Shown: positions 57,209 to 64,000 of the stretch, one piece after another
Layout: every line of letters begins with the position of its first letter
Position numbering within the stretch: position 1 is the first letter of the stretch
Source of the DNA: Acinetobacter pragensis
Lineage (GTDB): Bacteria > Pseudomonadota > Gammaproteobacteria > Pseudomonadales > Moraxellaceae
Direction: 5' to 3'
Length of the DNA: 64,000 nucleotides
Assembly: GCF_001605895.1 (NCBI RefSeq)
Contig: NZ_LUAW01000015.1
Location: 62,001-126,000, forward strand
Made by a program: the position numbers and the translations under genes
The notes under the pieces: generated by a model
What the model saw: only the letters and a program-made list of their open reading frames with translations
What the model was told of the DNA's origin: nothing
The model's database searches: none

Positions 57209-58330
57209 ATGAAATTAGGCTTAATTGCTGTGCCATTGATTTTAATGGGTGTAACACAGGCAGGGGTCGCAGCCACACAGGGGAACTTTAAACGCTTTTC
57301 GGTTTCTGCTGGCTGGCTGCATGTGATGCCGCAAGGAAAAGCCAATCCGTTTAATATTAATACAGCGGTAAAAAATGGCACTGTAGCTACAGTTGGATCA
57401 ATTAGTGAAGGCGCTTTCGTAAATTCTATAGATCCGAATGCTACTAATATAGATTATGGAACAAATACTCCTTTTAATACCAAAACACTCCTACAAGATC
57501 TCATTGATGCAGATGCTTTAAGAATGTTTGGTATATCTGATGCTGATAGAAATGTTTTAGCTAGTGAATCTGGCAGTGCGGTAATTAATGGCTTAGACTC
57601 TTGGCAGTCAGGTGGCACTGGTCTTGAAGCGGACGATGTCGATACTCTCGGTTTAACGTTCAATTATTACCTTAATGATAATGTATCTTTGCAATTCATT
57701 GGAGGTATCCCTCCCAAGGTTGATATTAAAGGGAAAGGCAACATTACAGCACCTTTGTCAGGACACGCTACCCCAACTGGTCAATCAGGTGATCTTATAT
57801 TTCCAGATGGTTTAGATTTGAAGCAAGATATTCCTATTACAAATCTTGACAATAAATCTAAAGCTGCGACGGTGCGCGCTTGGACACCTGCATTGGAAGT
57901 ACAGTATCAATTTGGTAAATCTGGTGTTAACAAATTCAGACCTTATATTGGCGCTGGTTTAATGTATGCGTATTTTAATGATATTAAGCTCAACTCAGAA
58001 ATTCGATCTGATTTGGAAGCAGCGGGCCATATGATTCAAAATGTTTTGGATAATAAAGCTGGAGCCGCGCTAGATGGTAAAATATCATCAGGCGTTATGC
58101 GGGTAGATGTTGATGCAGATGATGCCATTGCACCTATTGTTACCGCAGGTTTTACTTATGATTTGAATGACAACTGGTATGGTGTGGCTTCAGTTTCTTA
58201 TGCCAAGCTCAATAATAAAACCACAATTAATGTCGTGAATGAATCTACAGGCCAGCAGTTAATTCATGCCACAACTAAAATTGATATTGATCCGCTTATT
58301 ACCTATTTGGGTGTGGGATACCGTTTTTAA
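57209..58330 (+). CDS. OmpW-family outer membrane protein, unusually long
   Basis: 373 residues against about 200-215 for typical OmpW. A signal peptide (KLGLIAVPLILMGVTQAGVAA) starts the protein. OmpW-like strands appear in FSVSAGWLHVMP, TLGLTFNYYLNDNVSLQFIGG, WTPALEVQYQF and RPYIGAGLMYAYFND, and the last residue is Phe, as in most outer-membrane barrels. The extra length lies mainly in residues 45-145 and 220-290, probably surface loops. OmpW/AlkL proteins let small hydrophobic molecules cross the outer membrane. AAGGAATGAGAC precedes the ATG. Confidence 0.85.
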   Translation: MKLGLIAVPLILMGVTQAGVAATQGNFKRFSVSAGWLHVMPQGKANPFNINTAVKNGTVATVGSISEGAFVNSIDPNATNIDYGTNTPFNTKTLLQDLIDADALRMFGISDADRNVLASESGSAVINGLDSWQSGGTGLEADDVDTLGLTFNYYLNDNVSLQFIGGIPPKVDIKGKGNITAPLSGHATPTGQSGDLIFPDGLDLKQDIPITNLDNKSKAATVRAWTPALEVQYQFGKSGVNKFRPYIGAGLMYAYFNDIKLNSEIRSDLEAAGHMIQNVLDNKAGAALDGKISSGVMRVDVDADDAIAPIVTAGFTYDLNDNWYGVASVSYAKLNNKTTINVVNESTGQQLIHATTKIDIDPLITYLGVGYRF

Positions 58331-58348
58331 GTTTTTGTTTTGTTGATT

Positions 58349-58377
58349 AAAAAACCGCTCAATAGAGCGGTTTTTTT
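58349..58377. terminator. Bidirectional terminator between the OmpW and thiolase genes
   Basis: AAAACCGCTC (58351-58360) and GAGCGGTTTT (58365-58374) with a 4-base loop and T run. Confidence 0.9.
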
Positions 58378-58395
58378 ATTAGGGGGAATTAAAAA

Positions 58396-59937
58396 TTATT
58401 TCTCTACAATTGCAGTCACGCCTTGACCGCCAGCTGCGCAGATAGAAATTAACACGCGGCCTGAACCTTTTTCATTTAGCAGTTTAGCAGCGGTAGCAAT
58501 AATACGGCCGCCAGTAGCAGCAAATGGGTGGCCTGCAGCTAAAGAAGAACCTTTCACGTTCAATTTAGCACGGTCAATTGAACCCAATGGCGCTTCTAAG
58601 CCCAAACGGTCTTTACAGAATTTTGGATCTTCCCAAGCTTTAAGTGTAGACAATACTTGCGATGCAAATGCTTCATGAATTTCGTAGTAATCAAAATCTT
58701 GAAGTTTGATGCCAGCGCGGTCAAGCATACGCGGTACTGCATAGGCAGGCGCCATCAATAAGCCTTCTTTTTTCTCTACAAAGTCTACAGCCGCAGTTTC
58801 CTGGAATGTTAAATAAGCCAGTACTTCATGGCCGTTTGCTTTAGCCCATTCTTCAGAGGCTAGCAGTACGCAAGATGCGCCGTCAGTTAATGGCGTAGAG
58901 TTGCCGGCAGTCATCGTGCGGCCATCGCCTTTACCGAAAGCAGGCTTTAATTTTGCCAGTTTATCTACAGAAGATTCTGGGCGAAGATTGTTATCACGCT
59001 CTAAACCAAGGAAAGGCGTAATTAAGTCATCAAAGAAACCTTCTTCGTATGCTTTAGCCATTTTTTGGTGAGACGCAGCAGCAAGTTCATCTTGCGCTTC
59101 ACGTGCAATACCCCATTCAAGCGCAGTAATGGCCTGATGGTCACCCATAGAAAGACCAGTACGCGGTTCACCGTTTTTAGGCGCATCCATTAAATCTTTT
59201 AAATTGATTTTGGTTAATGCTTTTAAGCGGTCTTTACCTGTTTTTGCAATGTTCAATTCAAGCAATGCTTTACGCAGGCCATCACCAAAGGCGATAGGCG
59301 CATCAGAGGTAGTATCTACACCGCCGGCAACACCCACTTCAATTTGACCCAATGCAATTTTGTTTGCTACAAGAAATGCCGCCTGCAAGCCAGTACCGCA
59401 AGCTTGCTGAATATCGTAAGCAGGTGTTTCAGGAGCAAGTTCTGTATTCAGCACACACTCACGAGTCATGTTAAAGTCACGGCTATGCTTTAAAACTGCG
59501 CCAGCAACTACTTCACCCAAACGCTGACCTTGCAGGTTAAAGCGCTCTACCAAACCATTTAAAGCGGCAGTAAACATGTCTGTATTAGATGCAGTGAAAT
59601 AAGCGCCATTAGAGCGGGCGAATGGAATGCGGTTACCGCCAATAATAGCAACGCGGCGAACAGAGTTTTGGCTCATGGTTTTATCCTGTTGAACAGAAGT
59701 TTGAGTTGTTTGTTTTAAAGCTGTATTTGATGTAGCTGCAGCTGTCGAAGCAGGGCTTTTATTGCCGCTGCGCGAAGACGCGGTGCGGGTACGGGCCGGT
59801 TTGGCTGCAGCAGCTGCTGATTTAACCGCTGGCGCTGTTTTTTTTGCCGTGCGGGCTGCTGTGGTTTTTGATGGTTTTGACACAGCAGGTTCAGCAGAAT
59901 TTTCGACTGCTGGATTTTCTTGAGTTGTTTTGCTCAT
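58396..59937 (-). CDS. Acetyl-CoA acetyltransferase (thiolase, FadI-like) with Lys/Ala-rich N-terminal arm
   Basis: The thiolase fold is complete: the acylated Cys in QQACGTGLQAAF, EIHEAFASQ, GHPFAATGGR, and CAAGGQG with the second Cys. The body of about 425 residues resembles FadI. In front lies an arm of about 87 residues rich in Lys, Ala, Pro and Thr. The long form begins at 59937; a second ATG at 59676 has AGGATAAAACC before it and begins exactly at the thiolase body (MSQNSVRRVAIIGG). The long form's own ribosome-binding site is weak. It is divergent from the FabG4-type gene. Confidence 0.92.
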   Translation of the reverse strand: MSKTTQENPAVENSAEPAVSKPSKTTAARTAKKTAPAVKSAAAAAKPARTRTASSRSGNKSPASTAAATSNTALKQTTQTSVQQDKTMSQNSVRRVAIIGGNRIPFARSNGAYFTASNTDMFTAALNGLVERFNLQGQRLGEVVAGAVLKHSRDFNMTRECVLNTELAPETPAYDIQQACGTGLQAAFLVANKIALGQIEVGVAGGVDTTSDAPIAFGDGLRKALLELNIAKTGKDRLKALTKINLKDLMDAPKNGEPRTGLSMGDHQAITALEWGIAREAQDELAAASHQKMAKAYEEGFFDDLITPFLGLERDNNLRPESSVDKLAKLKPAFGKGDGRTMTAGNSTPLTDGASCVLLASEEWAKANGHEVLAYLTFQETAAVDFVEKKEGLLMAPAYAVPRMLDRAGIKLQDFDYYEIHEAFASQVLSTLKAWEDPKFCKDRLGLEAPLGSIDRAKLNVKGSSLAAGHPFAATGGRIIATAAKLLNEKGSGRVLISICAAGGQGVTAIVEK

Positions 59938-60177
59938 AAGGCTTTTCCAAGCATGTAAAAGTATTCCTAAGGCGTACATTAACATATTCAATGGGGGGCT
60001 GAATTGACTGGAATGACATTGCAGAATGCTTTCAGGTCAAGTCATCAAAACTTTAACTCAAGTATTATTCTAACCAGACTGATGGGGCTATTGAAATATA
60101 AGTCAATGACATCATATTGAAGTTAAAAGGATATCTTCAAAGCCATCAAAAAATTAATTTATTCGAGAGATACAAAC

Positions 60178-61569
60178 ATGACTGACCAATACCAAGCATT
60201 CGCAAAATCTCCAATTGGTAAATTTGTCATCAAAAATTTAGGTTTGCCCGCACCGACTTTCCTAGAGCGTTTTGAGTCTGCTACTCCTGTAGTGAAAGGT
60301 GCAGTACTTGTAGGGGCGGCATCCAACTGCGTATTGTCAGCTTCCATTGCGCAAGTATTGGCAAATATTCATGCAAACAGCTATGCTGGCAACAATCCGG
60401 AACTTCAGCAGGCTGCGGCGCAAGCAGGTTTAAATCTTGGCGCATTTAACGAAGGCGATAAAGAGTCAAAATTTAAAGTCGTTGTTTTTGATGCATCGGG
60501 CATTGAAAATTCAGAACAGCTGCATGAACTGTATGCATTCTTCAATCCGATCGCGCGTCAAATTCAAGCTTCTGGCCGTGTTGTGGTTATTGGCACAACC
60601 CCTGAAACTGCCCCTACTGTAAAACAAGCGATTGCGCAGCGGGCATTAGAAGGCTTTGTTAAATCTGTCGGCAAAGAATTCAAAAAAGGTATTGCTGCGA
60701 ATTTAATTTATGTTGATGCAGGTGCTGAGGCAAATCTTGAATCTGCACTGCGTTTTGCCATTTCACCGCGGTCAGCTTATGTTTCGGGTCAGGTCATCCG
60801 CGTATCTAAGGCTGATGCAGTGGAAATTGATTGGGCAAAACCGCTAGCAGGCAAAACGGCTGTTGTGACCGGCGCAAGCCGCGGTATTGGCGAAGCCATT
60901 GCTCATGTGCTTTCACGTGACGGCGCGCATGTCATCTGCTTGGATGTGCCGCAGCAGCAGGCTGATCTTGACCGTGTTGCTGGTGAAATTGGCGGTTCGA
61001 CACTGGCGATTGATATTACAGCTGCAGACGCTGGTGAAAAAATTAAAGAAGCTGCGGCAGCGCAGGGCGGTTTGGATATTATTGTGCACAATGCGGGTAT
61101 TACCCGTGACAAAACTTTAGCCAATATGAAGCCTGAACTTTGGGATTTGGTGATCAACATCAATTTGTCTGCCATTGAGCGTGTCAACGATTATTTGCTC
61201 AGTAACGACGGCTTCAATGCCAATGGCCGTATTGTCTGCGTATCTTCAATTTCCGGTATTGCCGGCAATTTGGGGCAAACCAATTACGCGGCTTCTAAAG
61301 CAGGTGTAATTGGTGTAGTTAAATTTACTGCGCCACTATTGAAAAATGGCGTGACAATAAACGCGGTAGCGCCTGGTTTTATTGAAACGCAAATGACAGC
61401 GGCGATTCCGTTCGCAATCCGTGAAGCGGGCCGCCGTATGAACTCTATGAGCCAAGGCGGTTTGCCGGAAGATGTTGCAGAAACAATTGCAATGTTTGCA
61501 TCATCTGCTTCTACAGGGCTTAACGGCAACGTCGTACGTGTTTGCGGTCAAAGCTTATTAGGTGCTTAA
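60178..61569 (+). CDS. 3-oxoacyl-ACP reductase, FabG4-type
   Basis: 463 residues, longer than FabG (about 245), with an N-terminal degenerate Rossmann domain and a C-terminal short-chain dehydrogenase domain that begins AVVTGASRGIGEAIAH. The catalytic residues are in VSSISGIAGN (Ser) and YAASK (Tyr-x3-Lys). This two-domain layout is that of mycobacterial FabG4, which reduces longer 3-oxoacyl-CoA. A MaoC hydratase follows on the same strand. Confidence 0.92.
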   Translation: MTDQYQAFAKSPIGKFVIKNLGLPAPTFLERFESATPVVKGAVLVGAASNCVLSASIAQVLANIHANSYAGNNPELQQAAAQAGLNLGAFNEGDKESKFKVVVFDASGIENSEQLHELYAFFNPIARQIQASGRVVVIGTTPETAPTVKQAIAQRALEGFVKSVGKEFKKGIAANLIYVDAGAEANLESALRFAISPRSAYVSGQVIRVSKADAVEIDWAKPLAGKTAVVTGASRGIGEAIAHVLSRDGAHVICLDVPQQQADLDRVAGEIGGSTLAIDITAADAGEKIKEAAAAQGGLDIIVHNAGITRDKTLANMKPELWDLVININLSAIERVNDYLLSNDGFNANGRIVCVSSISGIAGNLGQTNYAASKAGVIGVVKFTAPLLKNGVTINAVAPGFIETQMTAAIPFAIREAGRRMNSMSQGGLPEDVAETIAMFASSASTGLNGNVVRVCGQSLLGA

Positions 61570-61583
61570 GACAGAATTCACCT

Positions 61584-61714
61584 AAATCCCTCTTTCATAA
61601 AGAGGGATTTCGCTTTCCTTTACTAAAGGGAGGCCAGAAGGGATTAGTTGATTAGGGAGATTTTTTAATTTACCTTTCCCTAACCCGCTCCTTAATGGAG
61701 AGGGAACTTTATAA
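61584..61714. repeat. Intergenic palindromic element, related to that at 27.8 kb
   Basis: Contains AAATCCCTCTTT (61584-61595) pairing with AAAGAGGGATTT (61599-61610), a perfect 12-bp stem with a 3-base loop. Further copies of CCTTT/AAAGG (around 61617-61630) and CTCC/GGAG (around 61688-61701) within CCC/GGG arms follow. The set resembles the short palindromes often dispersed in Acinetobacter intergenic DNA. It lies within an apparent operon between the FabG4-type and MaoC genes. Confidence 0.7.
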
Positions 61715-61738
61715 AGATAAAACTTTCAAGGATTTATT

Positions 61739-62593
61739 ATGAATATCCGCCATTTCAGTCAGCTGCCGAAACCTTATTTGGCTTATCCAAAAGTCATTCA
61801 GGGCTTGATTTTTAAGAAACCGAAAGGTGAAAAAGTTTTGCCGCAAGTTGAATATGTGGTGGATTCATTTCAGGTCGATCCAAAACATTTAAAAGCCTAT
61901 AACGAAGTTTGCGGTTTTAAAAACAATGGCTATATTCCTGCAATTTATTTAGCGGTACTTTCACAAAGCCTGCAAATGCACATGATGACTCAGGAAGCAT
62001 TTCCATTTGCAATCCTTGGTTTAGTGCATATCCGCAACCAAGTGAAGCAGTACCGTAAAGTGGGCGTGAATGAGCAGCTGAGCCTGTCATGCAAATTCGG
62101 TGAATTGAAGCCGCATGATAAAGGCGTGCAATTTGATTATATCACTACAGCCAAAGTGGGCAATGACGTAGTTGTGGAGTCATTAACCACTTATTTAGCG
62201 CGCCAGAAAACAGCAGGCGGCGCAGGCGCTAAATCGGCAGAAACCCAAACACCTGAATACAAGCTGGCTGCGCAGTGGGATGTGTCTGAAAATACAGGCC
62301 GCCGTTATGCATTGACTTCTGGCGATTTTAACTTAATCCATATTCATGCGGTGACGGCTAAAGCGTTCGGCTTTAAACAGGCCATTGCCCACGGGATGTG
62401 GAGTAAGGCAAGAGCTCTATCTAATTTGAATTTGCCAGATGCTTATGAAGCAGATGTTGGGTTTAAATTGCCTATATATTTGCCGTCGCAGGTGGAATTC
62501 CTCACTGCGGAACAGGGGCAAAACACTGAATTTTTGATTCGCAGCGCCAAGAATCAAAAGCCGCATGTGACCGGCACTGTCAAAGCGCTTTAA
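61739..62593 (+). CDS. MaoC-family acyl dehydratase/hydratase
   Basis: 284 residues. The hydratase 2 motif is seen as SGDFNLIHIHAVTAKAFGFKQAIAHGMW, where the Asp and His are catalytic. An N-terminal non-catalytic hotdog half completes the double-hotdog layout. It hydrates trans-2-enoyl thioesters to R-3-hydroxyacyl derivatives, the same stereochemistry that FabG-type reductases use. CAAGGA precedes the ATG. Confidence 0.9.
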   Translation: MNIRHFSQLPKPYLAYPKVIQGLIFKKPKGEKVLPQVEYVVDSFQVDPKHLKAYNEVCGFKNNGYIPAIYLAVLSQSLQMHMMTQEAFPFAILGLVHIRNQVKQYRKVGVNEQLSLSCKFGELKPHDKGVQFDYITTAKVGNDVVVESLTTYLARQKTAGGAGAKSAETQTPEYKLAAQWDVSENTGRRYALTSGDFNLIHIHAVTAKAFGFKQAIAHGMWSKARALSNLNLPDAYEADVGFKLPIYLPSQVEFLTAEQGQNTEFLIRSAKNQKPHVTGTVKAL

Positions 62594-62604
62594 TCGCCTA
62601 ATCC

Positions 62605-62637
62605 AAAGCCTAAATTAGCAATAATTTAGGCTTTTTT
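62605..62637 (+). terminator. Rho-independent terminator after the MaoC gene
   Basis: AAGCCTAAATTA (62606-62617) pairs with TAATTTAGGCTT (62622-62633), followed by T. Confidence 0.87.
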
Positions 62638-62675
62638 AATAAAGACGCTGATGGACGCAGAAGAGGAAAAAAGAT

Positions 62676-63959
62676 ATGGACATCAATCAAATCAAACAGT
62701 TCTTTTCAGCAAATCCCCATAATTTTAACGGTATAGCGGATGAGCGATTTATCGATCTCGCACAGCTCTTCAGCCGCTTACAGGATAATCAGGCGGCCTA
62801 TGGCGGAGCGGCTTTAGCTGTGTATTTTCAAGGTCAAAAAGTTGTTGATATTTTTACAGGCCAAAAATCTGCAGATGAAAAATGGCAGGCGGATACATTA
62901 TCAATCTGCTATTCCACAGGTAAAGGCGTCTTGGCTGCTTTGGCGCATATTATGGTGAGTCAGGGAATTGTAGAATATGACCAGCCGATAGCGCATTACT
63001 GGCCTGAATTTGCACAAAATGGCAAAGCACAAATCACCTTGCGCCATATTCTCAGTCATCAAAGCGGTTTATATGATGTGCGCAATAATATTGCAGAAGC
63101 CGCTGAAATGAAGGACTGGCGCCACATGCTGAATGTTATGGCCAAGGCCAAGCCTCGCTTCAGCTTTGGTGAAGATTTTGCCTATCAGCCCTTAACTTTT
63201 GGCTGGCTGGTGGGCGGAGTGCTGGAAAAAGCGTCCAATCAGTCTTTGGCGCACTTAATGCAGATGTATCTGATTGAACCGCTTGAATTGGACGGCGCGT
63301 ATTTTGGTGTGCCTAGCGATCAATTGCCCCGCGTTGCGCGGCCATTGCCAAGGCTTTTACCTGAAGCTTTACAGCAAGCAGAGCAGGGACAGGCAGGGCC
63401 AAAAAAAGTACAGAAACAGGCTCCACGCAAAGCATCACCGGTAGATAGATTAATTCAATGGAGCGGTCAAAACCCGCAGGATTTTCAGGATGCTATGATT
63501 CCAAAAGGGATGAAGGCCTTCAGCTTTTTTAGTGATGAAGGCATGCAGGCGGTGATTCCTGCAGCGAATGGCGCTTTTACAGCAAATAGCTTAGCGAAGA
63601 TTTACGCCATGCTGGCTAATCGGGGAGCATGGAACGATCAGCAGCTGATTAATGCAGAAACTTTTGCCAAACTATGTGAAGTGCAAAGCCGCAAGCGTGA
63701 CCGAATTATGCCTATTCCTATGCATTGGCGTTTAGGCTATCACCGGGTGTTAAGCTTAGGAAAATCATCCAAAGGCTTTGGCCATATTGGCTTTAATGGC
63801 TCAGGCGCATGGTGCGATCCAGAGCGTCAGTTAAGTTTTGCTTATACGCATAATTTTCCAACAGGCTCACTTACCGGAGATTATCGTTTGTGGGCATTAA
63901 CCCAAGAAACACTAAGATGTGCCGATAAGATTTTAACAGGGCATAAAGGCTGGTTTTAA
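62676..63959 (+). CDS. Serine hydrolase of the beta-lactamase/EstB family
   Basis: 427 residues. The SxxK nucleophile is YSTGK (Ser80, Lys83), LRHILSHQSGLYDV follows, and the C-terminal HIGFNGSGAW replaces the KTG box. The YQPLTFGW segment supplies the Tyr. Family VIII esterases such as EstB share this layout and hydrolyse esters rather than beta-lactams. Next to the MaoC gene it may act on acyl esters. GAGG precedes the ATG. Confidence 0.88.
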   Translation: MDINQIKQFFSANPHNFNGIADERFIDLAQLFSRLQDNQAAYGGAALAVYFQGQKVVDIFTGQKSADEKWQADTLSICYSTGKGVLAALAHIMVSQGIVEYDQPIAHYWPEFAQNGKAQITLRHILSHQSGLYDVRNNIAEAAEMKDWRHMLNVMAKAKPRFSFGEDFAYQPLTFGWLVGGVLEKASNQSLAHLMQMYLIEPLELDGAYFGVPSDQLPRVARPLPRLLPEALQQAEQGQAGPKKVQKQAPRKASPVDRLIQWSGQNPQDFQDAMIPKGMKAFSFFSDEGMQAVIPAANGAFTANSLAKIYAMLANRGAWNDQQLINAETFAKLCEVQSRKRDRIMPIPMHWRLGYHRVLSLGKSSKGFGHIGFNGSGAWCDPERQLSFAYTHNFPTGSLTGDYRLWALTQETLRCADKILTGHKGWF

Positions 63960-64000
63960 GATTTCAATAGGATATGCGGCAGACGTAAACTTTGAAATTT

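Noticed and set aside
1..64000. CRISPR arrays, transposases, prophage or tRNA genes
   Set aside because: No regularly spaced repeats, no recognisable transposase or phage proteins, and no tRNA T-loop strings in intergenic DNA were seen by eye; a tRNA scan would be decisive.

Overview
The window looks like ordinary chromosome from an Acinetobacter species (Moraxellaceae, Gammaproteobacteria). The basis is an Hfq with a very long glycine-rich tail, a PACE-family (AceI-type) efflux pump next to a LysR regulator, type II secretion genes split off as gspHIJK, and AmgK/MurU beside LptD/SurA. The genus call is an inference from gene content and order; no species can be named. I found no rRNA, tRNA, transposase, prophage or CRISPR array.

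Layout. 1-1.7 kb: the end of mutL, then miaA and hfq. 1.7-5.6 kb, minus strand: lptD-surA (outer-membrane LPS insertion and porin chaperone). 5.7-7.4 kb: amgK-murU (peptidoglycan recycling). 7.5-9.8 kb: rsmG-parA-parB. 9.8-16.6 kb: a tightly packed run exbB-exbD-msbA-lpxK-kdsB-holB-pilZ-tatD, in which lipid A and Kdo supply is joined to an ExbBD motor and DNA polymerase III delta'. 16.6-19.9 kb: a TetR gene and the type II secretion minor pseudopilins gspHIJK. 20-28 kb: a QueD-like gene, ung, a 3-hydroxyisobutyryl-CoA-hydrolase-like gene, tadA, a SRPBCC gene, cmk, rpsA, ihfB, lapA and pyrF.

27.8-45 kb is more accessory: a LysO-type exporter, a Baeyer-Villiger-type flavin monooxygenase with a divergent AraC regulator, zapE, glcB, an aldehyde dehydrogenase, an SRAP-domain protein, MarR, a TerC/CorC fusion, thiM and several unrecognised proteins. 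45-50 kb holds pepN, small hypotheticals and two universal stress proteins. 50-57 kb is rich in small-molecule transport: a lipoprotein esterase, an SMR pump in an operon with a TetR gene behind a clear palindrome, a BenE-type symporter, a LysE-type exporter, transaldolase, and the LysR/PACE pair. 57-64 kb holds an unusually long OmpW-like protein and a fatty-acyl-like set (thiolase, FabG4-type reductase, MaoC hydratase, EstB-type serine hydrolase).

The most unusual points are two intergenic palindromic elements (27.8 and 61.6 kb), a terminator-like hairpin ending directly at the lysO start codon, a strong-Shine-Dalgarno 16-codon ORF overlapping the SRAP start, a thiolase with a Lys/Ala/Pro-rich N-terminal arm and a second start, and an unrecognised protein with cysteine clusters at both ends. 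I saw nothing that clearly amounts to a new multi-gene system.
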